Below are positions 35,007-43,785 of a DNA stretch of 63,991 nucleotides, one piece after another. The translations under genes were made by a program, and so were the position numbers. The notes beneath the pieces were generated by a model. It searched no databases. It was not told where the DNA came from and saw nothing but the letters and a program-made list of their open reading frames with translations. This stretch comes from Planctomycetaceae bacterium (GTDB lineage: Bacteria; Planctomycetota; Planctomycetia; Pirellulales; Pirellulaceae). How positions within the stretch are numbered: position 1 is the first letter of the stretch; every line of letters starts with the position of its first letter. The stretch is taken from NCBI GenBank assembly GCA_027487485.1, contig JAIYDN010000062.1, positions 1 through 63,991 of the forward strand, given 5' to 3'.

Positions 35007-35065
35007 TTGAAGGTTGAGCGTTGAAGGTTGAGGGCAAGGACGCGTCTCAGCTCTAAACCTTCAAC
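35006..35065. repeat. Heptamer repeat with inverted partner after the TolC-like gene
   Basis: GTTGAAG-GTTGAGC-GTTGAAG-GTTGAGG (35006-35033) is four heptamers, or two copies of a 14-base unit. AACCTTCAAC (35056-35065) is complementary to GTTGAAGGTT in either copy, so two alternative hairpins can form. It may end transcription of the upstream gene, but no T run follows. Confidence 0.7.
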
Positions 35066-35269
35066 TGTCAACTTGACGACATCAATGTCAAAGTGATGAC
35101 GACCGTGATTGCAGAGAGTTGGCAATCGGCTACGATTGAGCCAAAACACTTGCTTTTCAACAAATTTCTGGTTCATCGACGATTGGTACGCCTCTTGCGA
35201 CTGATGCTAAGCACAGGAAGCGATTTCTTGCTTCCAACATCCCTTGGTGGTGCTTTGAGGAGCAATCGA

Positions 35270-35620
35270 ATGAAAACACTCTACGGTTTGGCGGTCTTTG
35301 GTTTGGTGTTGTTGTTCTCCACGACTGACGCGAAAGCGCAGTATCCTTCGTACGGCGGCTATGGCCAAATCTACGGCGGACATCACTGGCATGGTAATCA
35401 TCACGTCTCGCTGCCGCAAAGCTATGTTCAAGGCTATGGTAATGGCATTTCAGCTTACGGCTTCAATAACTCGATTCCCCAGCAGTACAGCAGCAACTAC
35501 GCCTACCCGCAGGCAGGCGTTCCTCAGGTTTCGTCGTTCTATTCCAACAACTATTACGTTCGCCCAACGCATTCCCATCACAGTTGGCATCCAGGGCATT
35601 ACTTGTTCGGACACCACTAA
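35270..35620 (+). CDS. Secreted Tyr/Gly/His-rich protein
   Basis: 116 residues from the ATG at 35270 (GAGGAG eight bases upstream). The signal peptide ends TTDAKA. The mature part is low-complexity: YPSYGGYGQIYGGHHWHGNHH at the start, Ser/Tyr/Asn repeats in the middle, THSHHSWHPGHYLFGHH at the end. The many His and Tyr residues suggest metal binding or a surface/adhesive role. It is flanked on both sides by heptamer repeats. Confidence 0.75.
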   Translation: MKTLYGLAVFGLVLLFSTTDAKAQYPSYGGYGQIYGGHHWHGNHHVSLPQSYVQGYGNGISAYGFNNSIPQQYSSNYAYPQAGVPQVSSFYSNNYYVRPTHSHHSWHPGHYLFGHH

Positions 35621-35634
35621 GATTCGGAACAGAA

Positions 35635-35718
35635 AATGGGGAATTGAGAATGGGGAATTGAGAATGGGGAATTGAGAATGGGGAATTGAGAATGGGGAAT
35701 TGAGAATGGGGAATTGAG
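35635..35718. repeat. Six perfect tandem copies of a 14-base unit
   Basis: AATGGGGAATTGAG is repeated six times without a mismatch. Each unit is two heptamers sharing AAT (AATGGGG and AATTGAG), so the tract is 12 heptamers. The perfection implies recent expansion or slippage. It starts 15 bases after the stop at 35620. It resembles in style the short heptameric tandem repeats known from cyanobacterial genomes. Confidence 0.95.
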
Positions 35719-35866
35719 GAATTCGCTAAACGCCAATCAACGACAAGCACTCAACGTCCCAGATTTTGAGTCAATTTGCAGCCTTTGGCCGTCCGATCAA
35801 TATAGCAGTCGTACGGTGGATTTGGTACGATCAGACGATCGAGTCGTTTACTTCAGAGACTAGTTT

Positions 35867-36355
35867 GTGTTCGCAGCAGCAATTCATTACCTGACGCTCT
35901 TCGCCTTCTCCGTACATGCGGCGATGGGCTGCTGCGCTCACCACCATCATCATGCCGTGACTGATGCTTGCTATGCAGTCCATGCACAGGACGCTTGTCA
36001 CCACGAGAATGATGACTCAAAGATCCAAATAGAGGCTGGAGGTCACGAAGGCTGTTGCCACCACGGGCAGAACGAAACTCTTGGAAATGAAGGTGACAAT
36101 GAGCATCACGATCAATCGCCCTGTGATGGTTCACACGATTGCGACGAACCAGGCTGCAACTTCATCGCTGCTACACCGGAAACGCTCGACGTCGTATCAT
36201 CGTTCACCTGGGTAGTCGCTTACATCGGTCAGCAGTCGATATTGTCCCAAAGCGTATTGGTTGGAAATACCTTTGGCGTCCAGCGACGCGACCAATGCGT
36301 GTTGCCTGGGAGCTCACGTTTCCATTGCATTCTCATGCAATCCTGGCAGATTTGA
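35867..36355 (+). CDS. Secreted His/Cys-rich protein preceding pump 3
   Basis: 162 residues from a GTG with a weak ribosome-binding site. A hydrophobic start (AIHYLTLFAFSVHAAMG) leads into CCAHHHHHAV, then DACHHENDD, GGHEGCCHHGQ, EHHDQSPCDGSHDCDEPGC, and a hydrophobic half ending LMQSWQI. The His and Cys density is among the highest in the window. The layout matches 16396, 23527 and 33015. It lies upstream of the third adaptor. Confidence 0.7.
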   Translation: MFAAAIHYLTLFAFSVHAAMGCCAHHHHHAVTDACYAVHAQDACHHENDDSKIQIEAGGHEGCCHHGQNETLGNEGDNEHHDQSPCDGSHDCDEPGCNFIAATPETLDVVSSFTWVVAYIGQQSILSQSVLVGNTFGVQRRDQCVLPGSSRFHCILMQSWQI

Positions 36356-36632
36356 TTTCTTTCTATCGTTACAGTGCTCCTGTTTTAGCTAGCCCACGCT
36401 AACTTTCGAGCGCTATCTTCGAAATCAGCAAGCTTGATCGTCCCGTGGACTTTCGTTCTGAATCACATTGATGCGGACGAGCCTTGGAGACGTCGTTCGA
36501 GCAGGTACAACCGTGAATTAGCTTTTCGCCAGTGCGATCGCTAGCCACGATTCAACAGATTCCATTTACAACCTGATGTCGTGTGAACCGCGCCTTGGCA
36601 CTCAGGAAATCTGCGGCTAGGAGAAAAACCAA

Positions 36633-38138
36633 ATGAGATGGATTGTTGCCAGACTCAACACGAAGAAGACCCTAGGTATGGCCAGTGTTTTGGTGGTGAT
36701 CGCCTTGGGAGCGACGTACTCACTATGGTGGCCGACTTTCTCAAGCTTCATCGATCGCACGCTACAGCAGCGGCGTGCCGTGAATGCACCAGTTGATGAA
36801 CATGCCGGCCATGACCATGGTGCTGAAGGTCACGAGGATCACGCTGGGCATGATCATGCTGCACACGACGAAAGCACGGCCCTCGAATTGAACGCTCAAG
36901 CGCTCAAAAATCTTGGGCTGTCCAGTGACTATTTGAAGCCAATCGAGCTCAGCGACTACAAACGCACGATAACGATCCCTGCTATCGTCGCCGCAAAGCC
37001 AGGACGAACACAAATTCGAGTTTCGTCACCGCTCAGTGGGGTGGTGACCCATGTTCATGCTGTTACTGGCGAAGCAGTTACTGCAGGGACTCTACTCTTT
37101 GAAGTCCGATTGACCTATGAAGATTTGGTAGACACGCAAACCCAGTTCCTTAAAACGCTTAGCGAGCTTGATGTCGAACGACGCGAGATCGCCCGATTGG
37201 AAGAAGTGACCCAATCGGGAGCTATCTCGGCGAAGACTCTGCTAGAGCGAAAGTATTCAAGGGACAAAACGGAGTCGTCACTTGCCGCTACCCGTGAAGC
37301 ACTCAAGCTTCACGGACTTTCTGCGGCACAGATCGCAACCATCGAAACCGAACGCAAATTACTTCGTGATCTTGCCATTGTGACCCCAGACATTGATTCA
37401 CATGACAAGACCGAAGAAATGCGATTGAGTCGATTACCTTTCCGGCCTGTGTCGTTCCAAACCGAGCAAGTACGTCGACCGGACCTCACGTCGCGCCCAC
37501 TCATCATAGAGGACTTGAAGATCCAAAAAGGGCAAGGCGTGATGTCAGGCGAAATGCTTTGTTCTTTGTCCGATTTTTCGCAGCTCTACATTGAGGGTCA
37601 GGCGTTTGAACAAGACGCACCGACAGTCACTCGAGCGGCACAGAATGGTTGGATGATCGATGCGATCGTTCAATCGACTTCAGGACAGGAAGTTGTCCAA
37701 GGACTAAAACTGGCTTTCGTCGGCAACTCAGTTGATCCAGCCACTCGAACGTTATCGTTCTTCGTTGAACTTCCCAATCAAATACTCCGCGATGATACCA
37801 ATGCCGACGGCCAACGCTTTCTCACTTGGAAATTCCGGGTTGGACAAAGGCTTCAATTGCAAGTCCCAGTAGATGTCTGGAAAGACCAAATTGTTCTTCC
37901 AGTCGATGCAGTGGTGAAGGACGGAGCCGACTGGTATGCCTTTCAACAAAACGGAGATCACTTCGATCGAATCGCTGTGCATGTCAAGCATCGCGACCAA
38001 TCCTCGGTAGTGATCGATAACGACGGCGTGCTCTTCCCTGGTGACGTTGTGGCTTTGCGAGCCGCCCATCAATTGCAGATGGCTCTCAAGAATAAATCAG
38101 GCGGTGGTGTTGATCCTCACGCCGGGCACAACCACTAG
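36633..38138 (+). CDS. RND adaptor (CusB family) with His-rich ends, pump 3
   Basis: 501 residues with AGGAG upstream. An N-terminal anchor (about 15-35) is followed by a His-rich segment EHAGHDHGAEGHEDHAGHDH (about 56-75). The adaptor core has lipoyl halves (VSSPLSGVVTHVHAVTGEAV; DLKIQKGQGVMSGE), a coiled-coil hairpin (about 170-255) and a C-terminal barrel, and the chain ends in DPHAGHNH. His-rich ends on both sides of the core would capture metal near the funnel. It ends 14 bases before the RND gene. Confidence 0.92.
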   Translation: MRWIVARLNTKKTLGMASVLVVIALGATYSLWWPTFSSFIDRTLQQRRAVNAPVDEHAGHDHGAEGHEDHAGHDHAAHDESTALELNAQALKNLGLSSDYLKPIELSDYKRTITIPAIVAAKPGRTQIRVSSPLSGVVTHVHAVTGEAVTAGTLLFEVRLTYEDLVDTQTQFLKTLSELDVERREIARLEEVTQSGAISAKTLLERKYSRDKTESSLAATREALKLHGLSAAQIATIETERKLLRDLAIVTPDIDSHDKTEEMRLSRLPFRPVSFQTEQVRRPDLTSRPLIIEDLKIQKGQGVMSGEMLCSLSDFSQLYIEGQAFEQDAPTVTRAAQNGWMIDAIVQSTSGQEVVQGLKLAFVGNSVDPATRTLSFFVELPNQILRDDTNADGQRFLTWKFRVGQRLQLQVPVDVWKDQIVLPVDAVVKDGADWYAFQQNGDHFDRIAVHVKHRDQSSVVIDNDGVLFPGDVVALRAAHQLQMALKNKSGGGVDPHAGHNH

Positions 38139-38152
38139 GAAGGAACCGATTC

Positions 38153-41100
38153 ATGTTAAATGCAGTTATAAGATTTGCACTCCAACAACGTTTGCTTGTC
38201 ATAGCCGTCTCCATTTTCTTGGTTGCGTTCGGCGCTTGGCAAACGATGCAGATGCCGATCGATGTTTTTCCGGACCTCAATCGTCCGCGAGTCGTCATCA
38301 TGACAGAAGCGCTCGGGATGGCACCCGAGGAAGTTGAGTCACTGATTACGTTTCCTATCGAAACTACGATGAACGGGGCCAACGGTGTCGAAGCAGTGCG
38401 GAGTTCGTCGGGTGTTGGAATCTCAGTGGTTTATGTGGAGTTTGCCTACGGTACTGATATCTACACCGATCGCCAGATCGTTGCGGAACGAATGCAGATG
38501 GTACAGGATCGTTTGCCACAAGGCATCCAGCCACAGCTTGCTCCGATCTCGTCGATCATGGGCCAAATCTTAATGCTCGGAATGTGGAGTGAAGATGGAC
38601 AAGTCAAACCGCTCGAACTCCGCACTGCAGCAGACTGGACCGTGCGTCAAAGGCTTCTGACTATTCCTGGCGTGTCACAAGTTTTCACGATGGGGGGCCA
38701 GCGAAAACAGTTTCAAGTGCTGGTTGATCCGGAGGCAATGACACGCTTCGGCGTAACGCTCGACCAAATCGAGCAAGCCGTTCGTGAAAGCAATGAGAAT
38801 GGAACGGGTGGTTACCTCGATCGACAGGGACCCAGTGAACTCCTTGTCCGTTCACTTGGTCGCATCAGTTCGCTCTCTGATTTGGAAAACTTGCCAGTCA
38901 CGATTCGAAACGGTAGACCAGTTCTCCTGTCCCAAGTTGCGAAAGTGCAAGAAGGAGCCCAGATTAAGCGAGGTGATAGTTCTTGCTTTGTTCGAAAGTT
39001 TGAGAGTTCAGTGTTGAATGATGAGAGTAAAACTTCCAACTCTGAACCCACAAGTTCCGGCGCTCGACTTTTCTCCGGTGGTCCGGCCGTTGTTCTGACC
39101 GTGAACAAGCAACCTGGTGCGGATACTCGACGCGTGACCGATGACGTGATGCGTGCGATTGAAGAGCTGAAGCCATCGCTTCCACCAGGAGTCCGAATTG
39201 AAGCAACGTACTCACAGAAGTCGTTTATCGAACGAGCGATCAAGAACGTCGAAGAGGCTCTTCGCGACGGCGTTATTTTGGTTGTTATCATTCTGTTTCT
39301 ATTCCTGATGAACATCAAAACGACCTTCATCACCTTGACTGCCATTCCGCTATCGCTGTTCATGACAGCGATCGTTTTTGCGGTGTTTGGTTTATCGATT
39401 AACACGATGACCCTAGGCGGAATTGCGGTGGCCATGGGAGAACTGGTCGATGATGCCATCGTCGACGTCGAAAACATCTTTAGACGCCTCAAGGAAAATC
39501 GACTGGCGGGAAATCCAGTCAATCCTTTGGTTGTCGTGTTCCGAGCGAGCGCCGAGGTGCGACGTTCGATCGTCTTCAGCACGATGATCGTGATCTTAGT
39601 ATTTTTGCCGTTGTTTGCATTGTCAGGTATGGAGGGCAAGTTGTTTGCACCACTCGGAGTTGCTTACATCGTTTCGATTCTGTCGTCGTTGGTTGTGTCG
39701 TTAACAGTGACACCAGTGCTCTCTTATTGGTTACTTGGATCAAGCACAAGCAAGGCTCACGAGTCGGATGGGTTTGTGCTGCGTGGCTTCAAATGGCTCG
39801 GCGAGCGAATCATTCGATTCAGTCTTGCTTTCCCCTATCTGAACTTGGGAGTCACGTTATTGCTCGTCGCGATCGCTGGCTTATTCTTATCGCGATTAGA
39901 ACGCGACTTCTTACCACCCTTCAATGAAGGAACGATCCAGCTCAATGTCGTTCTGCCGCCGGGTACTTCGCTAGCAGCATCGAATGAAATCTCACGCACG
40001 GTCGAGCAATCGCTCATGGCGATCGAAGACGTGCAGCGATTTGTGCGTCGAACTGGTCGGGCGGAACTGGACGAACATGCGGAAGGGGTCAACATGAGCG
40101 AAATGCTCATTGAGCTTGATCCAAAATCGCCTCGTTCGAGAGAAGAGCAGCTCAATGAAATTCGTACAGCGATGGAAAATATACCTGGAATTGTAACCGC
40201 TGTCGAGCAACCGATCGCGCACTTGATCTCACACATGCTCTCGGGCGTCAAGGCGCAAGTAGGAATCAAGATCTATGGTGACGATCTAGACTTGCTTCGC
40301 CAAAAAGCCGAAGCGGTAAAAGCGAAAATGCAAAACGTACCTGGCGTGACCGATCTATTGATTGAACCGCAAGTCATCATTCCACAGCTAAGGATTGAGC
40401 TAAACCGTGCGGCCCTCACACAGTACGGAATCAGTGCTGCAAAAGTCAATGATTATGTGCAAACAGCTATGAATGGAGCAGTGGTCTCCGAAGTGCTCGA
40501 CGGGATGCGAACATTTGATTTAGTCGTCCGCATGAAAGACGAGGTTCGCGAAGATATCGAGGGCCTCAAGCGACTTGCGATCCACCTGCCTGAAGGCGGA
40601 ACTGTTCCATTGGGAAGTCTTGCCAACATCTACGAATCGGGCGGACCGAATACCGTTAATCGCGAAAACGTGCGGCGGCGAGTGGTGATCCAGTGCAACG
40701 TCAAGGATCGCGGAGTCGTCGATGTCGTTAAGGATATTCAAACAGCGATTCAGCCAGTCGTCGCGACTTTACCTGCGGGATACTATCCGACCTACGAAGG
40801 GCAGTTTCAGAGCCAAAAGTCGGCAAGTCAGATGATCGGCATCCTGTTCGCCGTTGCTCTCATCGGAGTATTCCTGGTTCTCTACACGCTGTTCCGATCG
40901 GTCAATCTGGCGCTGCAAGTCATGGCAGCGCTACCGATGGCTTTTATTGGCTCGGTTGCGGCGCTCGTCTGGACAGGTCAAACGGTCACGATCGCGGCCA
41001 TGGTTGGATTTATCTCTCTCGCAGGTATTGCGTCGCGTAACGGAGTGCTGTTGCTGCAACATTACTTACACCTAGTCGAGTTCGAGGGCGAAAGCTTTAG

Positions 41101-41398
41101 CAAGCCGATGATCGTTCGCGCTGGGCTTGAGCGATTGGCTCCCGTGCTCATGACCGCTTTGACGGCGGGCATTGCTTTGGTGCCACTTGTTCTTGCAGCG
41201 GGCGAACCTGGTAAAGAAATTCTCTATCCCGTAGCTACGGTCATTTTGGGTGGAGTCATTAGTTCAACGATGTTGGATTTCTTCGTTCATCCAGCATTGT
41301 TTTGGTTGTTTGGACTGCGATCGGCTGAACAAGTCGTTCGCAGCTCCAAGCAACGCATTGAGTTGAACGAGGAATCAGAGGCAGCCAAGACGCATTAG
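38153..41398 (+). CDS. RND heavy-metal efflux permease (CusA/CzcA family), pump 3
   Basis: 1081 residues, closest in this window to pump 1 (MPIDVFPDLNRP, TEALGMAPEEVE, TM4 GGIAVAMGELVDDAIVDVEN). Residues about 281-309 are an extra Ser/Asn-rich stretch at the same place as the His-rich insertion of pump 1. The DNA there (38993-39079) looks like the heptamer/inverted-repeat material found between genes at 35006-35065. Otherwise full length and intact. Shares an operon with adaptor 3 and probably the TolC-like channel. Confidence 0.94.
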   Translation: MLNAVIRFALQQRLLVIAVSIFLVAFGAWQTMQMPIDVFPDLNRPRVVIMTEALGMAPEEVESLITFPIETTMNGANGVEAVRSSSGVGISVVYVEFAYGTDIYTDRQIVAERMQMVQDRLPQGIQPQLAPISSIMGQILMLGMWSEDGQVKPLELRTAADWTVRQRLLTIPGVSQVFTMGGQRKQFQVLVDPEAMTRFGVTLDQIEQAVRESNENGTGGYLDRQGPSELLVRSLGRISSLSDLENLPVTIRNGRPVLLSQVAKVQEGAQIKRGDSSCFVRKFESSVLNDESKTSNSEPTSSGARLFSGGPAVVLTVNKQPGADTRRVTDDVMRAIEELKPSLPPGVRIEATYSQKSFIERAIKNVEEALRDGVILVVIILFLFLMNIKTTFITLTAIPLSLFMTAIVFAVFGLSINTMTLGGIAVAMGELVDDAIVDVENIFRRLKENRLAGNPVNPLVVVFRASAEVRRSIVFSTMIVILVFLPLFALSGMEGKLFAPLGVAYIVSILSSLVVSLTVTPVLSYWLLGSSTSKAHESDGFVLRGFKWLGERIIRFSLAFPYLNLGVTLLLVAIAGLFLSRLERDFLPPFNEGTIQLNVVLPPGTSLAASNEISRTVEQSLMAIEDVQRFVRRTGRAELDEHAEGVNMSEMLIELDPKSPRSREEQLNEIRTAMENIPGIVTAVEQPIAHLISHMLSGVKAQVGIKIYGDDLDLLRQKAEAVKAKMQNVPGVTDLLIEPQVIIPQLRIELNRAALTQYGISAAKVNDYVQTAMNGAVVSEVLDGMRTFDLVVRMKDEVREDIEGLKRLAIHLPEGGTVPLGSLANIYESGGPNTVNRENVRRRVVIQCNVKDRGVVDVVKDIQTAIQPVVATLPAGYYPTYEGQFQSQKSASQMIGILFAVALIGVFLVLYTLFRSVNLALQVMAALPMAFIGSVAALVWTGQTVTIAAMVGFISLAGIASRNGVLLLQHYLHLVEFEGESFSKPMIVRAGLERLAPVLMTALTAGIALVPLVLAAGEPGKEILYPVATVILGGVISSTMLDFFVHPALFWLFGLRSAEQVVRSSKQRIELNEESEAAKTH

Positions 41399-41483
41399 CG
41401 TCCGTTTGGTTCGAATATTCCTAAAACCGCGTGCTGTCGCACTGCGGCAGATTCAAATAGTTTCACAAAAAAGGATTGCAGAA

Positions 41484-42191
41484 ATGAAAAGGTCTTTTGG
41501 CAACTTGGTTGTTGGTTCGCTTGCAGTGATCGCCCTTGGATTCACAACATCTACTGTTTCGGCGCAGGTTCAAGCTCAACCTGCTAGCCGAGCACAACCA
41601 GTTCAACCTGGACATGAAGGGCATTCTCATGAAGGCCACTCGCACGACGGCCACGATCACGGCAAGGAAACCATTGCGTTTCAATTGCCACAGTGGAAGA
41701 CGATGCACTTTGAAGATGCTACGAAAGCTAAGCAACATGCAGAAATGGTCAAAAAGCTCGGATGTGAAGTCAAGCAAGGTCAACACTCGGGGCATATTGA
41801 CTTGACCTATCGTTGCGTCGAATGGAGTTCAATGACGGTCGAAACACACGCACTCGCCGAGCAATGGATCGGATGGCTGAAAGGTTCCGGTTTCGATGTA
41901 TCCCATGCTCACGCAGATCCCATTTACGCCGAGGGAAAAGAGGTAGTCGAGTTCCGTATGGTGAATTGGAAGTCGATTCACGGAAAAGGGACGGCAGACG
42001 AACAGCAATTCATCGAATTGCTCGGAAAAGTCGGCTGTGAAGTCGTCGTTGCTGAACACTCCGGACACAAAGACATCAAATTCCGTGCACCAACTTGGCG
42101 CGACGTTCATGTCGCCGAACACAAAGCTGCTGATGAGCTCGGAGCGTGGCTCAAGAAGAGCGGTTTCGAAGTCGCACCTCACAAACATTGA
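41484..42191 (+). CDS. Secreted His-rich protein with a duplicated 80-residue domain
   Basis: 235 residues from the ATG at 41484 (AAGGA upstream). The signal peptide ends TVSAQ. A His-rich linker GHEGHSHEGHSHDGHDHG is followed by two tandem copies of an unnamed domain. Copy 1 (about 65-145) has FQLPQWKTMHFEDA, KLGCEVKQGQHSGHIDL and GWLKGSGFDV. Copy 2 (about 153-235) has FRMVNWKSIHGKGTA, KVGCEVVVAEHSGHKDI and AWLKKSGFEV. The conserved GCEV...HSGH core offers Cys and His ligands. I know no name for this domain. Located directly after pump 3. Confidence 0.82.
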   Translation: MKRSFGNLVVGSLAVIALGFTTSTVSAQVQAQPASRAQPVQPGHEGHSHEGHSHDGHDHGKETIAFQLPQWKTMHFEDATKAKQHAEMVKKLGCEVKQGQHSGHIDLTYRCVEWSSMTVETHALAEQWIGWLKGSGFDVSHAHADPIYAEGKEVVEFRMVNWKSIHGKGTADEQQFIELLGKVGCEVVVAEHSGHKDIKFRAPTWRDVHVAEHKAADELGAWLKKSGFEVAPHKH

Positions 42192-42225
42192 TCCCGATTC
42201 CCATATTCAACTGAAAAGATAGGAC

Positions 42226-42762
42226 ATGAAAATGATGAGTAAGCCATTCGTAAAAATTGTGGTCGTGAGTCTTTCAATGTTAGTGGGTTGCGACAAGGTA
42301 GGTTCGAAACCAGAATCATCCAATACTCCAGCATCATCGCTCAGTATGGATATGCCTCCGCCAGCAACGGTCGAGATTCACGCCCATCCAAGCGAAGGTC
42401 CTCATCATGGATCGCTGGTCGAATTGGGAAAGGAAGAGTTTCATGCCGAGCTTGTGCACGATTCAAAATCAGTCACGATTTATATCTTAGATAGCGATGC
42501 GAAAGCTGCCGTCCCGATTGATTCGCCTGAGTTGGTGATCAACATCGTACACGATGGTAAGCCAGAACAGTTTAAGCTGACCGCCGTTCCAGACGACGGC
42601 GATCCAAGCGGCAGGTCTTCGCGATTCGTTTCCAATGATACAGAGCTAGCCAGTCATGTTGACGACGAGAAAGCTCTACCGAAACTAAGTGTTTCGATCA
42701 ACGGCAAATCATATCGCGGTGTCATCAGTCACAATCATTCAGGCCATGATCATGCGCATTAA
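42226..42762 (+). CDS. Lipoprotein of the HHGSLVELGKEEFHAEL family
   Basis: 178 residues. Lipobox MLVGC at about residue 24. The mature protein starts Ser/Pro-rich, then has HPSEGPHHGSLVELGKEEF and a beta-rich domain related to those at 24077 and 9134, and ends NHSGHDHAH. Probably a membrane-anchored metal-binding partner of pump 3. The last gene of the plus-strand island; its stop lies 13 bases from the convergent stop of the GT8-like gene. Confidence 0.8.
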   Translation: MKMMSKPFVKIVVVSLSMLVGCDKVGSKPESSNTPASSLSMDMPPPATVEIHAHPSEGPHHGSLVELGKEEFHAELVHDSKSVTIYILDSDAKAAVPIDSPELVINIVHDGKPEQFKLTAVPDDGDPSGRSSRFVSNDTELASHVDDEKALPKLSVSINGKSYRGVISHNHSGHDHAH

Positions 42763-42775
42763 ATCGCGGGAATTC

Positions 42776-43783
42776 TTACGTGGAACCTGAGATATTGATT
42801 CGTCGCGAATTCGGACCTAGCCGAAGAAGGAGTTTTGGAAGACAAAGGTAGGAGGTATGAGTTGCATTGAACTGTTGATTTCGATCGACATTCCTAACTT
42901 CGTCCGTTTGGCGTGGCGACTGATCGAGAACTTGCAATATCTCGATTCGCATCTGAGGATAAATTGCAAGCAGGTTCGCAATTGTGTCAGATTGCAAACA
43001 ATTGGATGCTTGCCAAATGTGAGGTGGGTTTTCACCGAATCTATTGGCTAAAGCATTTGCCTTAGCGTCCCAGGGATAAGGTAACTCGGGCGGAATAGTT
43101 CGTTGCCATCTGCACTGGTCAAGGTACTTCTTGGTTGGTCCGACGAAGTGATAGATGAAGCTTTGCATCACGGGGTTGTTTGCCCACGCTGGCGTCTGAT
43201 GCAGGTTGATGTTGAAGTCTGGCGGAATAAAGCGAATGGAGCTGCGATGAAAAGTCCACAAGTGATTGACAATCAAGCACTCATCGCAGCCGAGATCGTG
43301 CTTGCCACCGGTTGGCAATAGATTGCTGATGATTTCTGCGAACATCAAACCGAAGGCATCGGTTCCGTAGAGGTACAAGCCTCCGTTTGGATGCGTCCAG
43401 GCTGGCGCTGCCAGGACGTCACAGCGTCGGGCCCATTCTTCATGTGCCATCTGATTCCAACTGGCTCGATCGACGCGTCGTTGCGGGCTCTGGCGACCCG
43501 AGACCATTGCGAAGTCTGTTGGTTCGACGAGGTCGAACGGCGATGGGCAGTCACTGCGGATTACCATGTCGTTGTCAAGCTGGAGAACATGACTGGAACC
43601 GAAGAGCGATTGCACGTGTTCGCAGACAAACATCTTCTGCCAGAACGGATGGCAAGAATGCAACGGGTTGGTGATCCAAAGAACCTGAGCGCCCCATCGC
43701 TTGGCAGCGGCTTTGTAGCTGGCTCGAACATTTGGTAGGCTTCGGCGCGGTGGCAAGTCGAGTACTGCAATGACTCGCTTCAT
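42776..43783 (-). CDS. GT8-like glycosyltransferase
   Basis: 335 residues. The ATG at 43783 lies two bases after the radical SAM stop. The GT-A fold signature HVLQLDNDMVIRSDCP carries a DxD metal-sugar site (about residue 70), GGLYLYG marks the acceptor side, and YHFVGPTKKYL matches the HFxGxxKxW element of family GT8 (glycogenin/LPS galactosyltransferase type). It should transfer a hexose from a nucleotide sugar. It is the last gene of the minus-strand series after the Ser-rich protein. Confidence 0.75.
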   Translation of the reverse strand: MKRVIAVLDLPPRRSLPNVRASYKAAAKRWGAQVLWITNPLHSCHPFWQKMFVCEHVQSLFGSSHVLQLDNDMVIRSDCPSPFDLVEPTDFAMVSGRQSPQRRVDRASWNQMAHEEWARRCDVLAAPAWTHPNGGLYLYGTDAFGLMFAEIISNLLPTGGKHDLGCDECLIVNHLWTFHRSSIRFIPPDFNINLHQTPAWANNPVMQSFIYHFVGPTKKYLDQCRWQRTIPPELPYPWDAKANALANRFGENPPHIWQASNCLQSDTIANLLAIYPQMRIEILQVLDQSPRQTDEVRNVDRNQQFNATHTSYLCLPKLLLRLGPNSRRINISGST

Positions 43784-43785
43784 CG

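Noticed and set aside
35635-35718. Regular repeats as a CRISPR array
   Set aside because: Units are contiguous 14-mers with no spacers and no cas genes nearby.
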